A DNA stretch of 64,000 bases from CALOCV01 sp942491955 (GTDB lineage: Bacteria > Chlamydiota > Chlamydiia > Chlamydiales > CALOCV01): assembly GCA_942491955.1 (NCBI GenBank), contig CALOCV010000044.1, forward strand, positions 36,565 to 100,564, written 5' to 3'. Shown here piece after piece: positions 1 through 9,700 of this stretch. The translations under genes and the position numbers were made by a program. Below the pieces are notes generated by a model. It was not told the DNA's origin and ran no database searches. It worked only from the letters and a program-made list of their open reading frames with translations. How positions within the stretch are numbered: position 1 is the stretch's first letter; every line of letters begins with the position of its first letter.

Positions 1-2
1 TC

Positions 3-1322
3 GTCGAAAATTTTCTTTTCGTTTATACACTCCTGCGCAGCCGTATCGCCGACAATATGACAGAAGCGAAGATCCTTCTGACCCGGCTATTATATGCACA
101 AAATCGTGAAAAAGGGGAATCTGAGGGCAATTTCCCTATCTACCTCCATCAATACCCCACTTGTCACGATCGTCTCATCGCCATTCGCCTTCTTCCCATT
201 TTCTACTGGATCTCTCACGATTTTTCTTCTCTCTTAGGCGCCGAACTAAAAGAACGATTCCAAAAGGCCTACCAGCTGCTCGAAAAATTTTGCCAAAGAA
301 ACCAACAAGAGAGAACCTTCTCTTATCCTTTTGCCCTTTGCTATGCCGCTGCAACAAAAGATCCCGAAGCGATATCTCTTCTCGAACATCCTGAAGAACA
401 TCCCGAATGGTGGGAGACAGAATCGCTCGGATGGATGTTCTTGGCGTTTCAAATGCATGAAGGAACCAAAGAACAACAAGGAGCTGCCCCATCCCTCTTC
501 TGGGAACACCTCGCCTCCTGCTGGCAAAAAGAGATATGCTCCTACACAGGCCCCACAACAAAAGAGTGGCAAGAGAGAGCCGAACCCGCTACAGGACTCT
601 ACGATCTCGTCATGGGATTCCTCTCGGGACAATACCCCCATCGTGCTCTCGATTGGCACCCGAGACAAATGTGGGCATCTCTCTTTCGCAACCCCCTTCA
701 CCCCTTTCCCGAAACCAAATGTCCATATACCCTAGAAGGAGAGTACAACAATAGCCAATGGAGAAGTGTTGTACAACAATATGGCCTCTGCACCGTCATC
801 GCAAGAAAAGGCGCTATCGATGCCTCCCAAGCCAAAACATTCACCCCCCTCCGTATCGCCTGGGGCAACCACGAAATCACCCACACCTTCGTCTGCCAAG
901 GCGATGGTCTTGAAGAGATCGCCTGGAAGAAAGGAGGGGAAGAACAAGTCGAAATGGCTTTCCGCCTCTGCCCATCTATCGATCTCGAAGATAAAAAACA
1001 AAGCCGCGAACTCTCATTCTATGTCGACAAAACCGCTCAACTCGATATTCTCGTCGAAGGGAAATACGCCACAACATTCTCCCTAGGACAAGTCGTTACT
1101 CTCCAATCCGAAAAAATCAAACTCTCCTTTATCCTCGCCTTAGAACAAGGGCAGGGCGACTTCATGGGCCATATCATGCCCGGTAACCGCCCCTCACAAA
1201 TCAGTACGAAAGGAAATCGCCAATACGAAACCTACGATTGGCATATCTTCCTCCGTACATTGCGCCGCAATACCGACGTCGTCATCCGTGCCCAAATCCT
1301 CTACGCTTTTGTCACTCCGTAG
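3..1322 (+). CDS. Unknown protein, 5' end outside window
   Basis: I do not recognise this protein. The first ATG is at 57 and gives 421 residues, but the frame is open back to the window edge, and those codons read like ordinary protein sequence, so the gene probably starts upstream. The visible part is soluble, rich in Trp, Tyr and His, with no membrane segment and no nucleotide-binding motif. The first half looks helical; the second half (about residues 230-421) alternates short hydrophobic and polar stretches, which suggests beta structure, as in C-terminal sandwich domains of polysaccharide lyases, but I see no diagnostic motif. It ends at TAG 1320-1322, followed by a region of broken genes. 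Function is unassigned. Confidence 0.6.
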   Translation, partial: VENFLFVYTLLRSRIADNMTEAKILLTRLLYAQNREKGESEGNFPIYLHQYPTCHDRLIAIRLLPIFYWISHDFSSLLGAELKERFQKAYQLLEKFCQRNQQERTFSYPFALCYAAATKDPEAISLLEHPEEHPEWWETESLGWMFLAFQMHEGTKEQQGAAPSLFWEHLASCWQKEICSYTGPTTKEWQERAEPATGLYDLVMGFLSGQYPHRALDWHPRQMWASLFRNPLHPFPETKCPYTLEGEYNNSQWRSVVQQYGLCTVIARKGAIDASQAKTFTPLRIAWGNHEITHTFVCQGDGLEEIAWKKGGEEQVEMAFRLCPSIDLEDKKQSRELSFYVDKTAQLDILVEGKYATTFSLGQVVTLQSEKIKLSFILALEQGQGDFMGHIMPGNRPSQISTKGNRQYETYDWHIFLRTLRRNTDVVIRAQILYAFVTP

Positions 1323-1331
1323 GCCTCTTTT

Positions 1332-1680
1332 CTAAGGAATGGGAATCCAGTTAGGGTTGAAGTAGGATGGATTTTTGAGAGGTTTTTGGGGCGATGGATT
1401 TGGTCGATGAGTCGTTTGTTGTTCTTGGCATTCTTCTTGAAGTTGGTGGATTTCGTCCCATTTTTTTAGGAAAAATGGTATTCGTTGGCGAGGTATTGCT
1501 GACGATTTGTTGTGGGGTGATATTGATTTAGTTGAAGAAATCTTCGATTTAGCGATTTTGGGTATCGATTTCGATTTCGAGCTCTTTGGCACGTTTTTCG
1601 TGACGGAGGATAGCGTGTTCTCTTTCGTGGTCGTAGAGCATGATGCGTTGTACTTTTTTAAGGAAGAGTGTACCAGTTAG
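1332..1680 (-). pseudogene. Possible gene relic between unknown gene and methyltransferase
   Basis: No intact gene is visible between 1323 and 1695. On the minus strand, 1680 down to about 1565 can be read as a coiled-coil-like peptide rich in Lys, Glu and Arg (it contains KKVQRIMLYDHEREHAILRH). It then stops, and the frame shifts into low-complexity Ser/Lys/Pro codons that run to about 1332. This may be the decayed start of a gene, or chance. No family is recognisable. Confidence 0.25.
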
Positions 1681-1695
1681 GAGGGGTTTTTTTCT

Positions 1696-3008
1696 ATGAT
1701 CTTTGAGAAGAGTGTTCGTTTTGGGAAGTCACGGTTGTGGAAGTGGCAGGAGGAGGCTTACTGTGCGTTGGGCCCAGAGGCGTGGTCCAAGGGGGGAGTG
1801 CCTTTTTATTTAACAGCAAATCCCTTGGTGGCGCACCATTTTGCGGATTGGGTGGAGGCGTTTTTACAAGATGGGGGTTGGGATGGGAAGGGACCGGTGT
1901 ATTTGATCGATTTGGGGGCAGGATCGGGGAGGTTCGCCACTATCTTTTTCTAAAAAATTTTTTGGGAAGGGGGTGTTGTCGGAGGGATGATGTGCGGTAT
2001 GTGATGACCGATATTGCTGAGAAGAATCGCATTTTTTGGCGTCGGCATCGATTATTGGAGCCTTTTTTTAGGGAAGGCATTCTTGATACGGCCCATTTCC
2101 ATCATGAGGGGAGTGATGCATTGGTGTTGGAGGGGAATGGGGAAACAATGAGGGGTTTTAAGAATCCTCCGATTGTGATTGCGAACTATTTTTTCGATAC
2201 GATTCCACAATCTTTGTATCGTTTGGGTGATGGAGCCTGCTGAGAAGCGAGAGTGACTCTTGAGGGTGAGGGAGAGATGGATCGCTTTGAGGTCGATTTT
2301 TTGAAAACGCTTTGTATTGAGACGGTATATGATAGGGTGGATCCGCGGGAATATGGAGATAGGGAGGGGACGATTCTTTCTGGCTATTGTCAGGAGAAGA
2401 GGGAGGGGTTTATAACGATGCCAACAGGAGCCTTTTCCATGTTGGATCGTCTGATGCAATGGACCGGAGGGAATTTTCTTCTTTTGGCGTCCGATCAAGG
2501 GTGGTCCTCTCCTGAGGAGTGGAAGAGAGGGGTGGAGCCTGTTATCGATCGGCATAGCACCTTCTCTCTTCGTGTGATTTATGATGCTTTGCATCGCGAT
2601 GTTGAGGATCGAGGAGGGCAAGGGTGGCTCAGCTTCTTCGGGTGACGGGGGTTTTGGTGGCTAGGGGGCATTTTTATATAGTGACAAGGAGAGAAGTTGG
2701 TATTCGATCGAGTATGGCGAGAGGGGGTAGCAACATTTTCGGTATGGGACTATTGGCATCTGGTGGAATCGCTTCCTCAAAAATTGTCTCAGAAGGCGAT
2801 TTACCATCTATTGCAGATTGGGCGAGGCGATCCCCAAAACCTGTACCATTATTTTTCTGTGTTAAAGCAAGAACTTGCAGGAGCAACAGAGGTGGAGAAG
2901 AAAAAGTGGCAAGCGATGTTGAACGTGATAGAGAGCCATTTTTATCCCATGACAGAAGCGGAAGAGGTGTTTGTACAAGATCTTCAATCTTTATACCAAT
3001 TCCGGTAA
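1696..3008 (+). pseudogene. SAM-dependent methyltransferase, broken by several frameshifts
   Basis: The gene starts at ATG 1696 after GGAGGGG (1681). The N-terminal frame carries a class I methyltransferase glycine loop, VYLIDLGAGSGRFATIFF, at about residues 70-87, then stops at 1953. The homologous reading continues in other frames: VMTDIAEKNRIFW (acidic loop II-like) and IVIANYFFDTIPQSLYRL in 1970-2243, the middle in 2253-2645, and the tail in 2697-3008. At least three frameshifts and a stop separate these pieces. The NYFFDTIPQ segment recalls MidA/COG1565-like enzymes, but the exact family is uncertain. The last codons lie in a palindromic-element fragment that starts at 2994, so the original C-terminus is lost. 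The substrate is unknown; this is almost certainly a dead gene. Confidence 0.65.
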
Positions 3009-3040
3009 GGAAATGCATAAAGTGGATTCACAGATTTTTT
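2994..3040 (+). repeat. MITE family A fragment (left end only)
   Basis: TTA (2991-2993) is followed by TACCAATTCCGGTAAG and about 30 more bases that match the left end of the 160-bp palindromic element seen complete at 34015, 45781, 49841 and 60439. The right end is missing and sequence similarity fades near 3040-3050. The fragment lies exactly between the ends of two convergent dead genes and supplies the last codons of the methyltransferase reading. Confidence 0.75.
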
Positions 3041-3720
3041 TGGCGAATTTCGTGCTGGCGGTTAGGACGCAAAAATCGTTGGATATCGATCTTGGCATGG
3101 CTCCAATCGACTTGGGAGATTTTTTTCACACAAGGCATCTATCAGCCATTCTCGATCGATTTTTTTCGGCACTGTGAATGGCAATTTGTTTTTTTGTTGA
3201 TATTGCATCAAACCGGCATGTAGATGGGAATAGTTGATAGGGGTTTTTGCACGAAGATACCACAAAAAATCATACCAATCCCTCCCTTTTTCATAAGGAC
3301 GACAGAACAAAGCAACGCATTTTCCTGCAAACAAGGAGGGTAGGTTTTGTGCAACAATAGAAAAAGGAAAAGGGTAGTTCACAACATGTGTGCTGTATTC
3401 CGAATGAGACGGAGGATTGACATCAATTTCGAGTTTAATCCGGAGGGTTTGTACATCAGATGGTTTGCGTACGGCATTTAATGTTAAAACACGACCAAAA
3501 GAGTCATCTTTGAGAAATGCTTTTTTCACAGCCGTTCCTGCTTTTGAGCGGTCTTCTGCTATGAGTTCCAATCCATGTGCGCGAAATTCATCTTCCATAA
3601 CATGGAGGTAGGGGTTCCAGATGAAATGTTCATCAGGCTTTTGCAAGATAAAATCGAGATCTATAAACTTTTTAAAATATGATACAAAACGCGCTGGACG
3701 CGCTGGACGCGCTGGTTTGG
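3028..3720 (-). pseudogene. AbiEii/AbiGii-type nucleotidyltransferase toxin, truncated and frameshifted
   Basis: The family provides the toxin of type IV toxin-antitoxin (AbiE) systems. Recognisable parts are an IDLDFILQKPDEHFIW segment, matching the conserved sEDLDF region, a KLEIDVNPP strand, and the family signature LFAGKCVALFCRPYEKGRDW. The first ATG in this frame is at 3646, but homologous sequence starts earlier, without a start codon, at about 3720 inside the abiEi coding region. The N-terminal part that should carry the GGT-type catalytic loop is absent. Near 3116-3125 (a run of seven T) the frame shifts: the family-like tail KISQVDWSHAKIDIQRF continues in the second frame and ends at TGA 3028-3030 within the MITE fragment. 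The toxin is very probably inactive. Confidence 0.75.
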
Positions 3721-4323
3721 ATAATGATTTGCCAATTTTTCCAACAATGTTAAATCACTGTTCTGGATTTCATCGGGCTCGATGCGCAAATCATCACATA
3801 ATGCGCGTCTATTTTTCCATTCGCGTTTTTGTGTATAGATTAAATCGGCAATGGCTCTCCAGGGCGATGCCATGAGAAAAACACCCCCTTTTTCGAGACG
3901 TTGAACACCTAAGTAGAAGTGATCAATAGGAATGGGATTATAGGTAAAAAGGCCAAGAGGTGTGGCAATTTCTCGATGACGTTTGATACAGACGCTTGTT
4001 ACGGTGTAGACTGCTTCGGGGATCCATCCATGATATTCAAGCGAAGATTCTAGGCTGATGAAGGAAGGGCCATGCAATACTTGTGCAAGTTCCAAAAGAG
4101 AGACGGTGCGGTTATCAATCCGATATAGACCTCGGCGAATCTGCACAAGAGTACCTTTCTTTAGTGCTCTTTTTACGGCAGAGTGAAATGCCTCCCCTTT
4201 TTTTTGCAGGAGTTGTTGGAGAGCGTAGCTTTGAATAAAGGGATAATTCCAGGCTTCTAATGGATTTTTTATTGGTGATATTTCCTGCATAGAAACTGGC
4301 GAAATTTGCCAGTTTCTATGCAT
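3661..4323 (-). CDS. AbiEi-type antitoxin
   Basis: This is the probable antitoxin and autoregulator of a type IV AbiE system. About residues 35-75 look like the winged-helix N-terminus (VKRALKKGTLVQIRRGLYRI), followed by the AbiEi body with SLLELAQVLHGPSFISLESSLEYHG and LMASPWRAIADLIY. The 220-residue length suits the family. ATG 4323 gives the longest form; ATG 4290 is an alternative, and neither has a good Shine-Dalgarno sequence. A perfect palindrome lies over the start region and suggests autorepression. The C-terminus contains RVQRVQRV, encoded by a 9-bp tandem repeat, and overlaps the broken toxin frame. With the toxin destroyed, this antitoxin is an orphan. Confidence 0.8.
   Translation of the reverse strand: MHRNWQISPVSMQEISPIKNPLEAWNYPFIQSYALQQLLQKKGEAFHSAVKRALKKGTLVQIRRGLYRIDNRTVSLLELAQVLHGPSFISLESSLEYHGWIPEAVYTVTSVCIKRHREIATPLGLFTYNPIPIDHFYLGVQRLEKGGVFLMASPWRAIADLIYTQKREWKNRRALCDDLRIEPDEIQNSDLTLLEKLANHYPNQRVQRVQRVLYHILKSL
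3691..3715. repeat. 9-bp tandem repeat in the abiEi/abiEii overlap
   Basis: GCGCTGGAC is repeated almost three times (starting at 3691, 3700 and 3709). Because the unit is three codons long it keeps both overlapping frames open: it reads RVQ repeats in abiEi and PAR repeats in the abiEii frame. This is a typical slippage product. Confidence 0.85.
4288..4320. promoter_or_regulatory. Perfect palindrome, candidate AbiEi operator
   Basis: Arms CATAGAAACTGGC and GCCAGTTTCTATG (13 bp each) flank a 7-base centre GAAATTT. A further half site GCCAGTTTTTATAC lies upstream at about 4369-4382. Both sites lie in front of or over the antitoxin start. AbiEi proteins are known to repress their own promoter through inverted repeats, so this is the likely operator (inference). 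Confidence 0.6.
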
Positions 4324-4388
4324 TGTTTTAATAAAAAATGCTTAATTTGTCAACAAATGGTCTTTTTTTGCCAGTTTTTATACAAATT

Positions 4389-5911
4389 TTATTGTTCCAA
4401 CTCGGTGCGTAAGAATTGAGTAAAAGAAACGATATTACCTCCTACACTCACCTCTTCTAGAGCTTGCAGATATTGTGAACGGCGTTCTACATGAATGATC
4501 GTCCAAGGATATCCTCCTGATGCCAACATGACATTCATCAAAAAACGACCGATTCTTCCATTCCCATCCATGTATGGGTGGATAAAGACGAAGATAAAAT
4601 GGCCAAGAACGGCTCGAACCGCAGGATGCTTTTCTTTTTTCAAGCATGTATAGAAAGCATCCATGGCTTCTCTCAAAGAGTGGGTAGGTAGAGGAGTATG
4701 ACGTGAATGACGGATATAAACTTGTTGGCGTCGATAACCAAATAGATCTGATGATTCGATAATCCCTGCTGCTACAGAAGGAGAAAAGAGATGTCGATAC
4801 CATTGCGGAAGATCTTTTTCAATCGCTTCTCCGGGGATTTTTTTCCCGAAAAAACAGAAATTAACGTCTCTTTGACAGAAAGAAAGGCTTCGTAATAACC
4901 CCTTGCTGCTAGAGCATCTCGTTGCTGACGATCTTTGTGATCGATGTCAGGTGCCCATTGAGCCTCTTTTACTTTTTCAATGAGCCTCTTATCGACTTGA
5001 TATCCTTCGATCGATAAGGAGTGGTAGGCATCTTGTGGGTATTCTTGATCGACATGATGGAGGTATTTTTTTTTGTCGAGTGGAGTATCTGGAGGAGTGG
5101 GAAAATGATCAATAACATCTTGTCGATATTGTTCCCACATGGCCTCGATGCGTGCAACATAAGGGGATGGTTTGGATAATCCTTCAAGAAGCGGGCGCTC
5201 ATGAACAAAAGGATTTTCTTCCTGTATTTTTAGATGAACTGAGGAAAAGGCTTGCAACAGCTCTTCAACGATTTTTTGATTGCGAAGGAATCGATAGGCT
5301 CCAACTAAACGACCTGCAGCGCGTACAAAATGATGAGGTATTATCATCTGCAGTAGGTCGTCACTACTCAAAATCGATTGAAGGGCAATTTCAGCTTCTT
5401 GAGGATGGCGTTGAAAGAAGTAAGGACTCACTTTGCAAAGAGCATAAGGAAGGGACATCGCCTGAAGTTTTTGCAATACAACGCGTTCTTTTGGTAATGG
5501 CTCAGATGTTGCATAAATCAACAAGGAGGTATCAAACGGCAATGGAATGGGAGCTCCTCTTCCTTTTGGAGCAATGACAATCACTTGCTTGGGTACAACA
5601 GTCATTCCAACATGAAGGGCTAGAGAGTTTTCGGCAGAGAGACAATATTTTTTTCCATAGAAATGGCAGAGGTAAACCGAGAGGAATTCCCAAAAATTGG
5701 CATACCAAGAGGAAGAATCGCCAGGACGCACATCGGGCCGTGTTAACAGATACCAACCCTTAATAATTTCCTGTAGCCATCCTGCACCTAACAAAATTTC
5801 ACGATCTCCTCGACTTAGCTCCGATGTATGTAAAATATGGATACCATCCTTAGCAGCCATTTTTACGTGGACACGGGAAAGTGCTTCCCCAATTTTTTTT
5901 GATTCAAACAT
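4389..5911 (-). pseudogene. Fic-family AMP transferase with AbiEi-like N-terminus, frameshifted
   Basis: ATG 5911 opens 379 codons; a frameshift near a run of seven T (4840-4846) moves the rest into the frame that ends at 4389. Joined, the protein is about 505 residues. The N-terminal 250 residues resemble AbiEi-type regulatory domains (ELSRGDREILLGAGWLQEI, then GWYLLTRPD). The C-terminal Fic domain keeps the catalytic signature HPYMDGNGRIGRFLMN, and an AYHSLSIEG segment before it is a plausible inhibitory or flap region ((S/T)xxxE-like, inferred). Such Fic proteins transfer AMP to target proteins. Three 23-bp repeats lie directly upstream. The homopolymer frameshift could be slippage-based switching, real decay or a sequencing error. 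Confidence 0.8.
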
Positions 5912-5936
5912 AAAACAGTCCAGCTCATTGGATCAA

Positions 5937-6000
5937 TTACTCACTTTTCATGCTAACATTTACTCACTTTTTGTGTTAATATTTACTCACTTTTTGTGTT
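5937..6000. promoter_or_regulatory. Three direct repeats of 23 bp upstream of the fic gene
   Basis: TTACTCACTTTTTGTGTTAA-type units start at 5937, 5960 and 5983, an exact 23-bp period; the first unit has a few changes. They end about 26 bp from the fic ATG. Position and spacing suggest an operator array, perhaps for the AbiEi-like domain of the Fic protein itself. Confidence 0.65.
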
Positions 6001-6064
6001 TGAACGGAGATTTGGGCGGATTCTTTGCGTTTTTTTAAGGCGAAGAACGCGAAGGGATTCGGTT

Positions 6065-6727
6065 CTAGGGAAGGAGGGTAACGCAGCACGTATGCGGGTC
6101 GTAGCAGCCGCCGACGATGGTGAGTTTCCCCTGACGGACGGCAAGAGCTAGTTCGGGATGGGTATAGAGGGTGCGCACAGCATTTTTGACGTTTTCTTGA
6201 ATGGTATCAGTAAGTGTCTCTTCCCGGTCATACGTTGAAACATAGATCGATCGTTCAATGAAAGGGAGAACCTCTCTAATCTGCTCTTTCTCTTCTTTGG
6301 TGCCATGAAGAGCGATTTTCACGGTTTCGCATCCTTGATGACCAAGTACTACAAGGAGTGGGGCACACGAACTATTTACAGCGCGTTCAATGGTATCGAG
6401 CTCTTTTTCTCCAATGGTATTTCCTGGGGTACGAACGACAAAAAGATCTTCGACTTTTTGATCAAAAATCTGTTCTGGACAAGGAGAAGCGTCCGAACAA
6501 CTTAAGATAACAGCAAACGGGTGATGCTTTCTTGAATAGACGACGTCTTCACAATAGTCGTGAGTAAAATGGTTGGCTAACCCTTTGCAAAAACGTCCAT
6601 TCCCTTCCATTAATTGGCGAAGGCCCGCTTTTCCAGGGCAACTGCTCACTTCAATAGAATGAAGAGTTGGGATCATGAAAAAAAGGACACTTAATAGATA
6701 CAACCCGTTCCGCATTGCGTTTACCAA
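6065..6727 (-). CDS. Exported beta-class carbonic anhydrase-like protein
   Basis: Beta carbonic anhydrases interconvert CO2 and bicarbonate using a Cys/His/Cys-bound zinc. Here the first ligand motif is CSDASP (about residue 96), and the second and third are in LVVLGHQGCETVK (about residue 148). FVVRTPGN and the general length (220 residues) fit the family. The usual CxDSR motif has lost its Arg, the partner of the Asp that gates the zinc, so activity may be altered. Residues 1-25 form a hydrophobic signal sequence (LYLLSVLFFMIPTLHS) ending near a Cys, so the protein is exported, possibly as a lipoprotein. It stands alone between the fic region and the giant gene. Confidence 0.85.
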   Translation of the reverse strand: MVNAMRNGLYLLSVLFFMIPTLHSIEVSSCPGKAGLRQLMEGNGRFCKGLANHFTHDYCEDVVYSRKHHPFAVILSCSDASPCPEQIFDQKVEDLFVVRTPGNTIGEKELDTIERAVNSSCAPLLVVLGHQGCETVKIALHGTKEEKEQIREVLPFIERSIYVSTYDREETLTDTIQENVKNAVRTLYTHPELALAVRQGKLTIVGGCYDPHTCCVTLLP

Positions 6728-6762
6728 AAAGCTTTTAGCTTCTCTATAAACGTTTTCTTACT

Positions 6763-9700
6763 TCAAGACAAGTTTGCTTTTTTCTTTTTGACTAAGGAAA
6801 AAAGTTTTTTCAAATCACTTCCTTGATACTTGCGGCGATCTTCGGGGCGGTTTTTCAAAACTTCGCCGACAAAATACTCTTCAACCTCTTTAAGGGGCTG
6901 CTTCAATAACCACTTCTCAAGAGCTTCCCACTGTCCTTGGGTATAGGTCGATTTGTTGCATTGACCATCTTCAAAACGAACCTGAGCGATAGCTTGAGGC
7001 AGTTGTTGCAGTAAGTCGCGAGGAATGGCATTTTTTTTCAAGGAAAAAGCCCTCCAACGAACATCGGGCTCTTGGGTCAATAGAATTTGATTGGTGCGCA
7101 TGTCGTAAATGATCGACCAGTTGGGCTTGTCTTCCGATATTCTGCCGCGATGCGTTTTGTTGGGAACATCGAGAGGATCCATACCAAGGATTCTTTTGCA
7201 ATCTCCATTTGTTGGATCGAATTGGCATTCGACGTAGTAAAAGGGCATCTGTGAGAGGTCATGAGGCTTCCTATGGAAGATGGGATTGGCCCACGAGGTT
7301 CGGCTCAATGGGTGTTCATTTTCTGTTGTTTCGAAAGAAGAGCTATAGCCTGAATAGGTGTTTTTCGGCATGGAATGGGTTGCAAAATGCTCGCTGTATT
7401 GATTTTGCCATGGGAGATAGTAGGGCTGATCTTGTTTCGTATCTTCCGATGCATTGACATTGACTTCGGTAGCCGTATCGGTTTCGGTATCCAGATCGAC
7501 ACTCGTCTCTGTTTCAGGAGCTCCTTTCCCAGCGATCTTTGTCGGCATTTGTTCCAACATTGCGGTAAACCGTCGTAATGTGTGCAAAGCCTTCTCTTTG
7601 GAATCAAGCTGAAGAACACTCTGTAGTTGCTCCATCTCAGAGGGAGGGGTATTAAGTAGATCCGTATCTTCTTGTTTCAGTGGATCAGAAAACATTGTAT
7701 GCGCTCGAAAAAGGGCTTTCCAATGGGATAATTCCGTTTGAGCCTCTTGCAGTTGATGTGTTTGAGCAATTGAAAGGAGTTCATCAACGCGCTTTTGAAA
7801 GACTTCTTTGGGATCTTGATTTTTGCGCGTAATTCCCCCATGTACAGCAAAGTACTTGCCTGGCTGATAGGAGCCATCGGTTTCAAATTCTTTTGCACCT
7901 ACTTGAACAAGGAATTGTTGCGAAGAATCTCCTTGATATTCGTCAAAAAGATTCTTCAATTGATATGCTTTCTGTGCGTTCTCTTGCTTCAAGGTAGCAA
8001 TTCTTATTTGCTCTTCATTGGCAAGGCTTTCTTTTTGTTTCTTTTTTTCGTCTGGAGAGAGAGAATCATCGTTTAGAACGGCAGCAAGCTTTTCCTGAAG
8101 AACGATTTGCTCGTTAACCGGGAGCTGATCATCACTACCCGGATTCATCGATGCCGCAATAGCGACTAAATTCCTGAGCATATTATTGCGGACGGTATCT
8201 TCGAGTTCTTGTTGCTTGGCTCGTACGAGGTTGTCCGCCCCTTCTAATGCGCCTGAACGAACACCTGTTGCGATCACATCGTCTAAGGTGTGCATCCCAT
8301 CCTCTTGAGGTGAAGCGAAAGTGATGGTATGACCCTGGTCGCGCGAGCGACCCGCATTTTGCAATTTCTCTTCGAGAGGAAGGGAGTTGGTATCGGTAAC
8401 AACAAAACGATTACTCGAACCGACTTGTACATCAGCTCCTCTTGCATGTGCTCCCAATAGAACCGTATTCAGCTCATGACGAGCCACATTGGCCATTTCT
8501 GGTTTCCAAACCTTTTTATCGCGAGTCATGATACGGATGTTATTAGTCTTATCAAAGAAAGCAACACCGCGAAAATGGCTCGCTGGGGGAAGAGAATCGA
8601 TGAGATGTTCAGCGACCTTTTGTGCTTCCAGCCCAGTCAGAGAAACGCCTCCATCGACAATCGAATGGACGCCTTTTTCTTTGACGAGCTGTAACAATGT
8701 AGGAAGAGGATTTTCTGCGGGGTATTTCTCTACGGGTTTTCCATTGACTTTCTTTTGGAGATTGAGAAGCATCTCTCCGACCGTTCCTGGATCGGTGACA
8801 TTTTCGTTATCAATTTTTGAGGGATAGGCAAAAGGATTTCCTGTTGTTGCTGAGGCTCCACCGACGAGGCCTCCCATCGAGACAAAATTCGCTGATGTAC
8901 AGCTGATCTTTGCGTTGCAATCGGTGATTTTGGCGAGCTGTTCTTCGAGCAGCTCCCATCGTTTGGCTTCGTTGTTGTTCACCCATGCAGTCAATTGGGC
9001 AATGCCTGCTGGGTTGTCTTTTAAGGATGAAAGGGAATTTCCTGTGGGAAATTGTGCAATGAATTGTTGAGCTGCATGGGTAGCATCAAACGATGTGGGA
9101 ATCGCTTGATAGTCTCCTGGTTCTTCATGAAGATCGCCTCCAAGGGGATTGAGTTCTTGTTCTGCTTGGCGATAGTAGTCGTCAACAATTTGTTGGATTT
9201 TGATTGGGGAGATCCCTTTGTAGAGATAGTCTTGGATGGTATAGGCCATGGTCTCAAGGATCTCTTTTGGTTTGCTCCCTTCACGTGGTTTTCCTGGGCT
9301 AGAACAGTTGACGGTATCCGATCCATTAGCGGATCGTTTGTATTTTCCATCTTCTTTTTTCTGTAGCGCAAGAGGGACAAACGTCGTTAACAAATCTTTC
9401 GTAAGGGCGAGGCGGTCTTTTTGTTCAGGTGTAGCATTTGCATCTAAATAATTAATAAATGCTTGTTCTTCGGTTTCATCCAACGTTGAGAATAAGTAGC
9501 CATAGAGGAAAGTATGATCGATTTTTTCTTGTTTCCATTCCTTGATAAGCTCTTGTCCGACGCTCTCTAGAGCTTTTTGCCCTTCTTGCGCAAAACGGTC
9601 GCTCTGCGTATTGGTTTTTAATCCAAGCTCTTGAATATAAGACAATTTTTGGTAAATGCGAAGGGCTTCTTGTCGATAAAACGGGGGATACTGGAGAACC

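Noticed and set aside
175..1086. Several 60-150 codon open frames on both strands inside the first gene
   Set aside because: They overlap one long, better frame, have no ribosome site or motif, and show biased composition expected for shadow frames.
5937..6000. Three 23-bp repeats as a mini CRISPR or replication origin
   Set aside because: Repeats are directly adjacent without spacers, and there is no DnaA-box pattern or origin gene nearby; an operator array for the fic gene is simpler.
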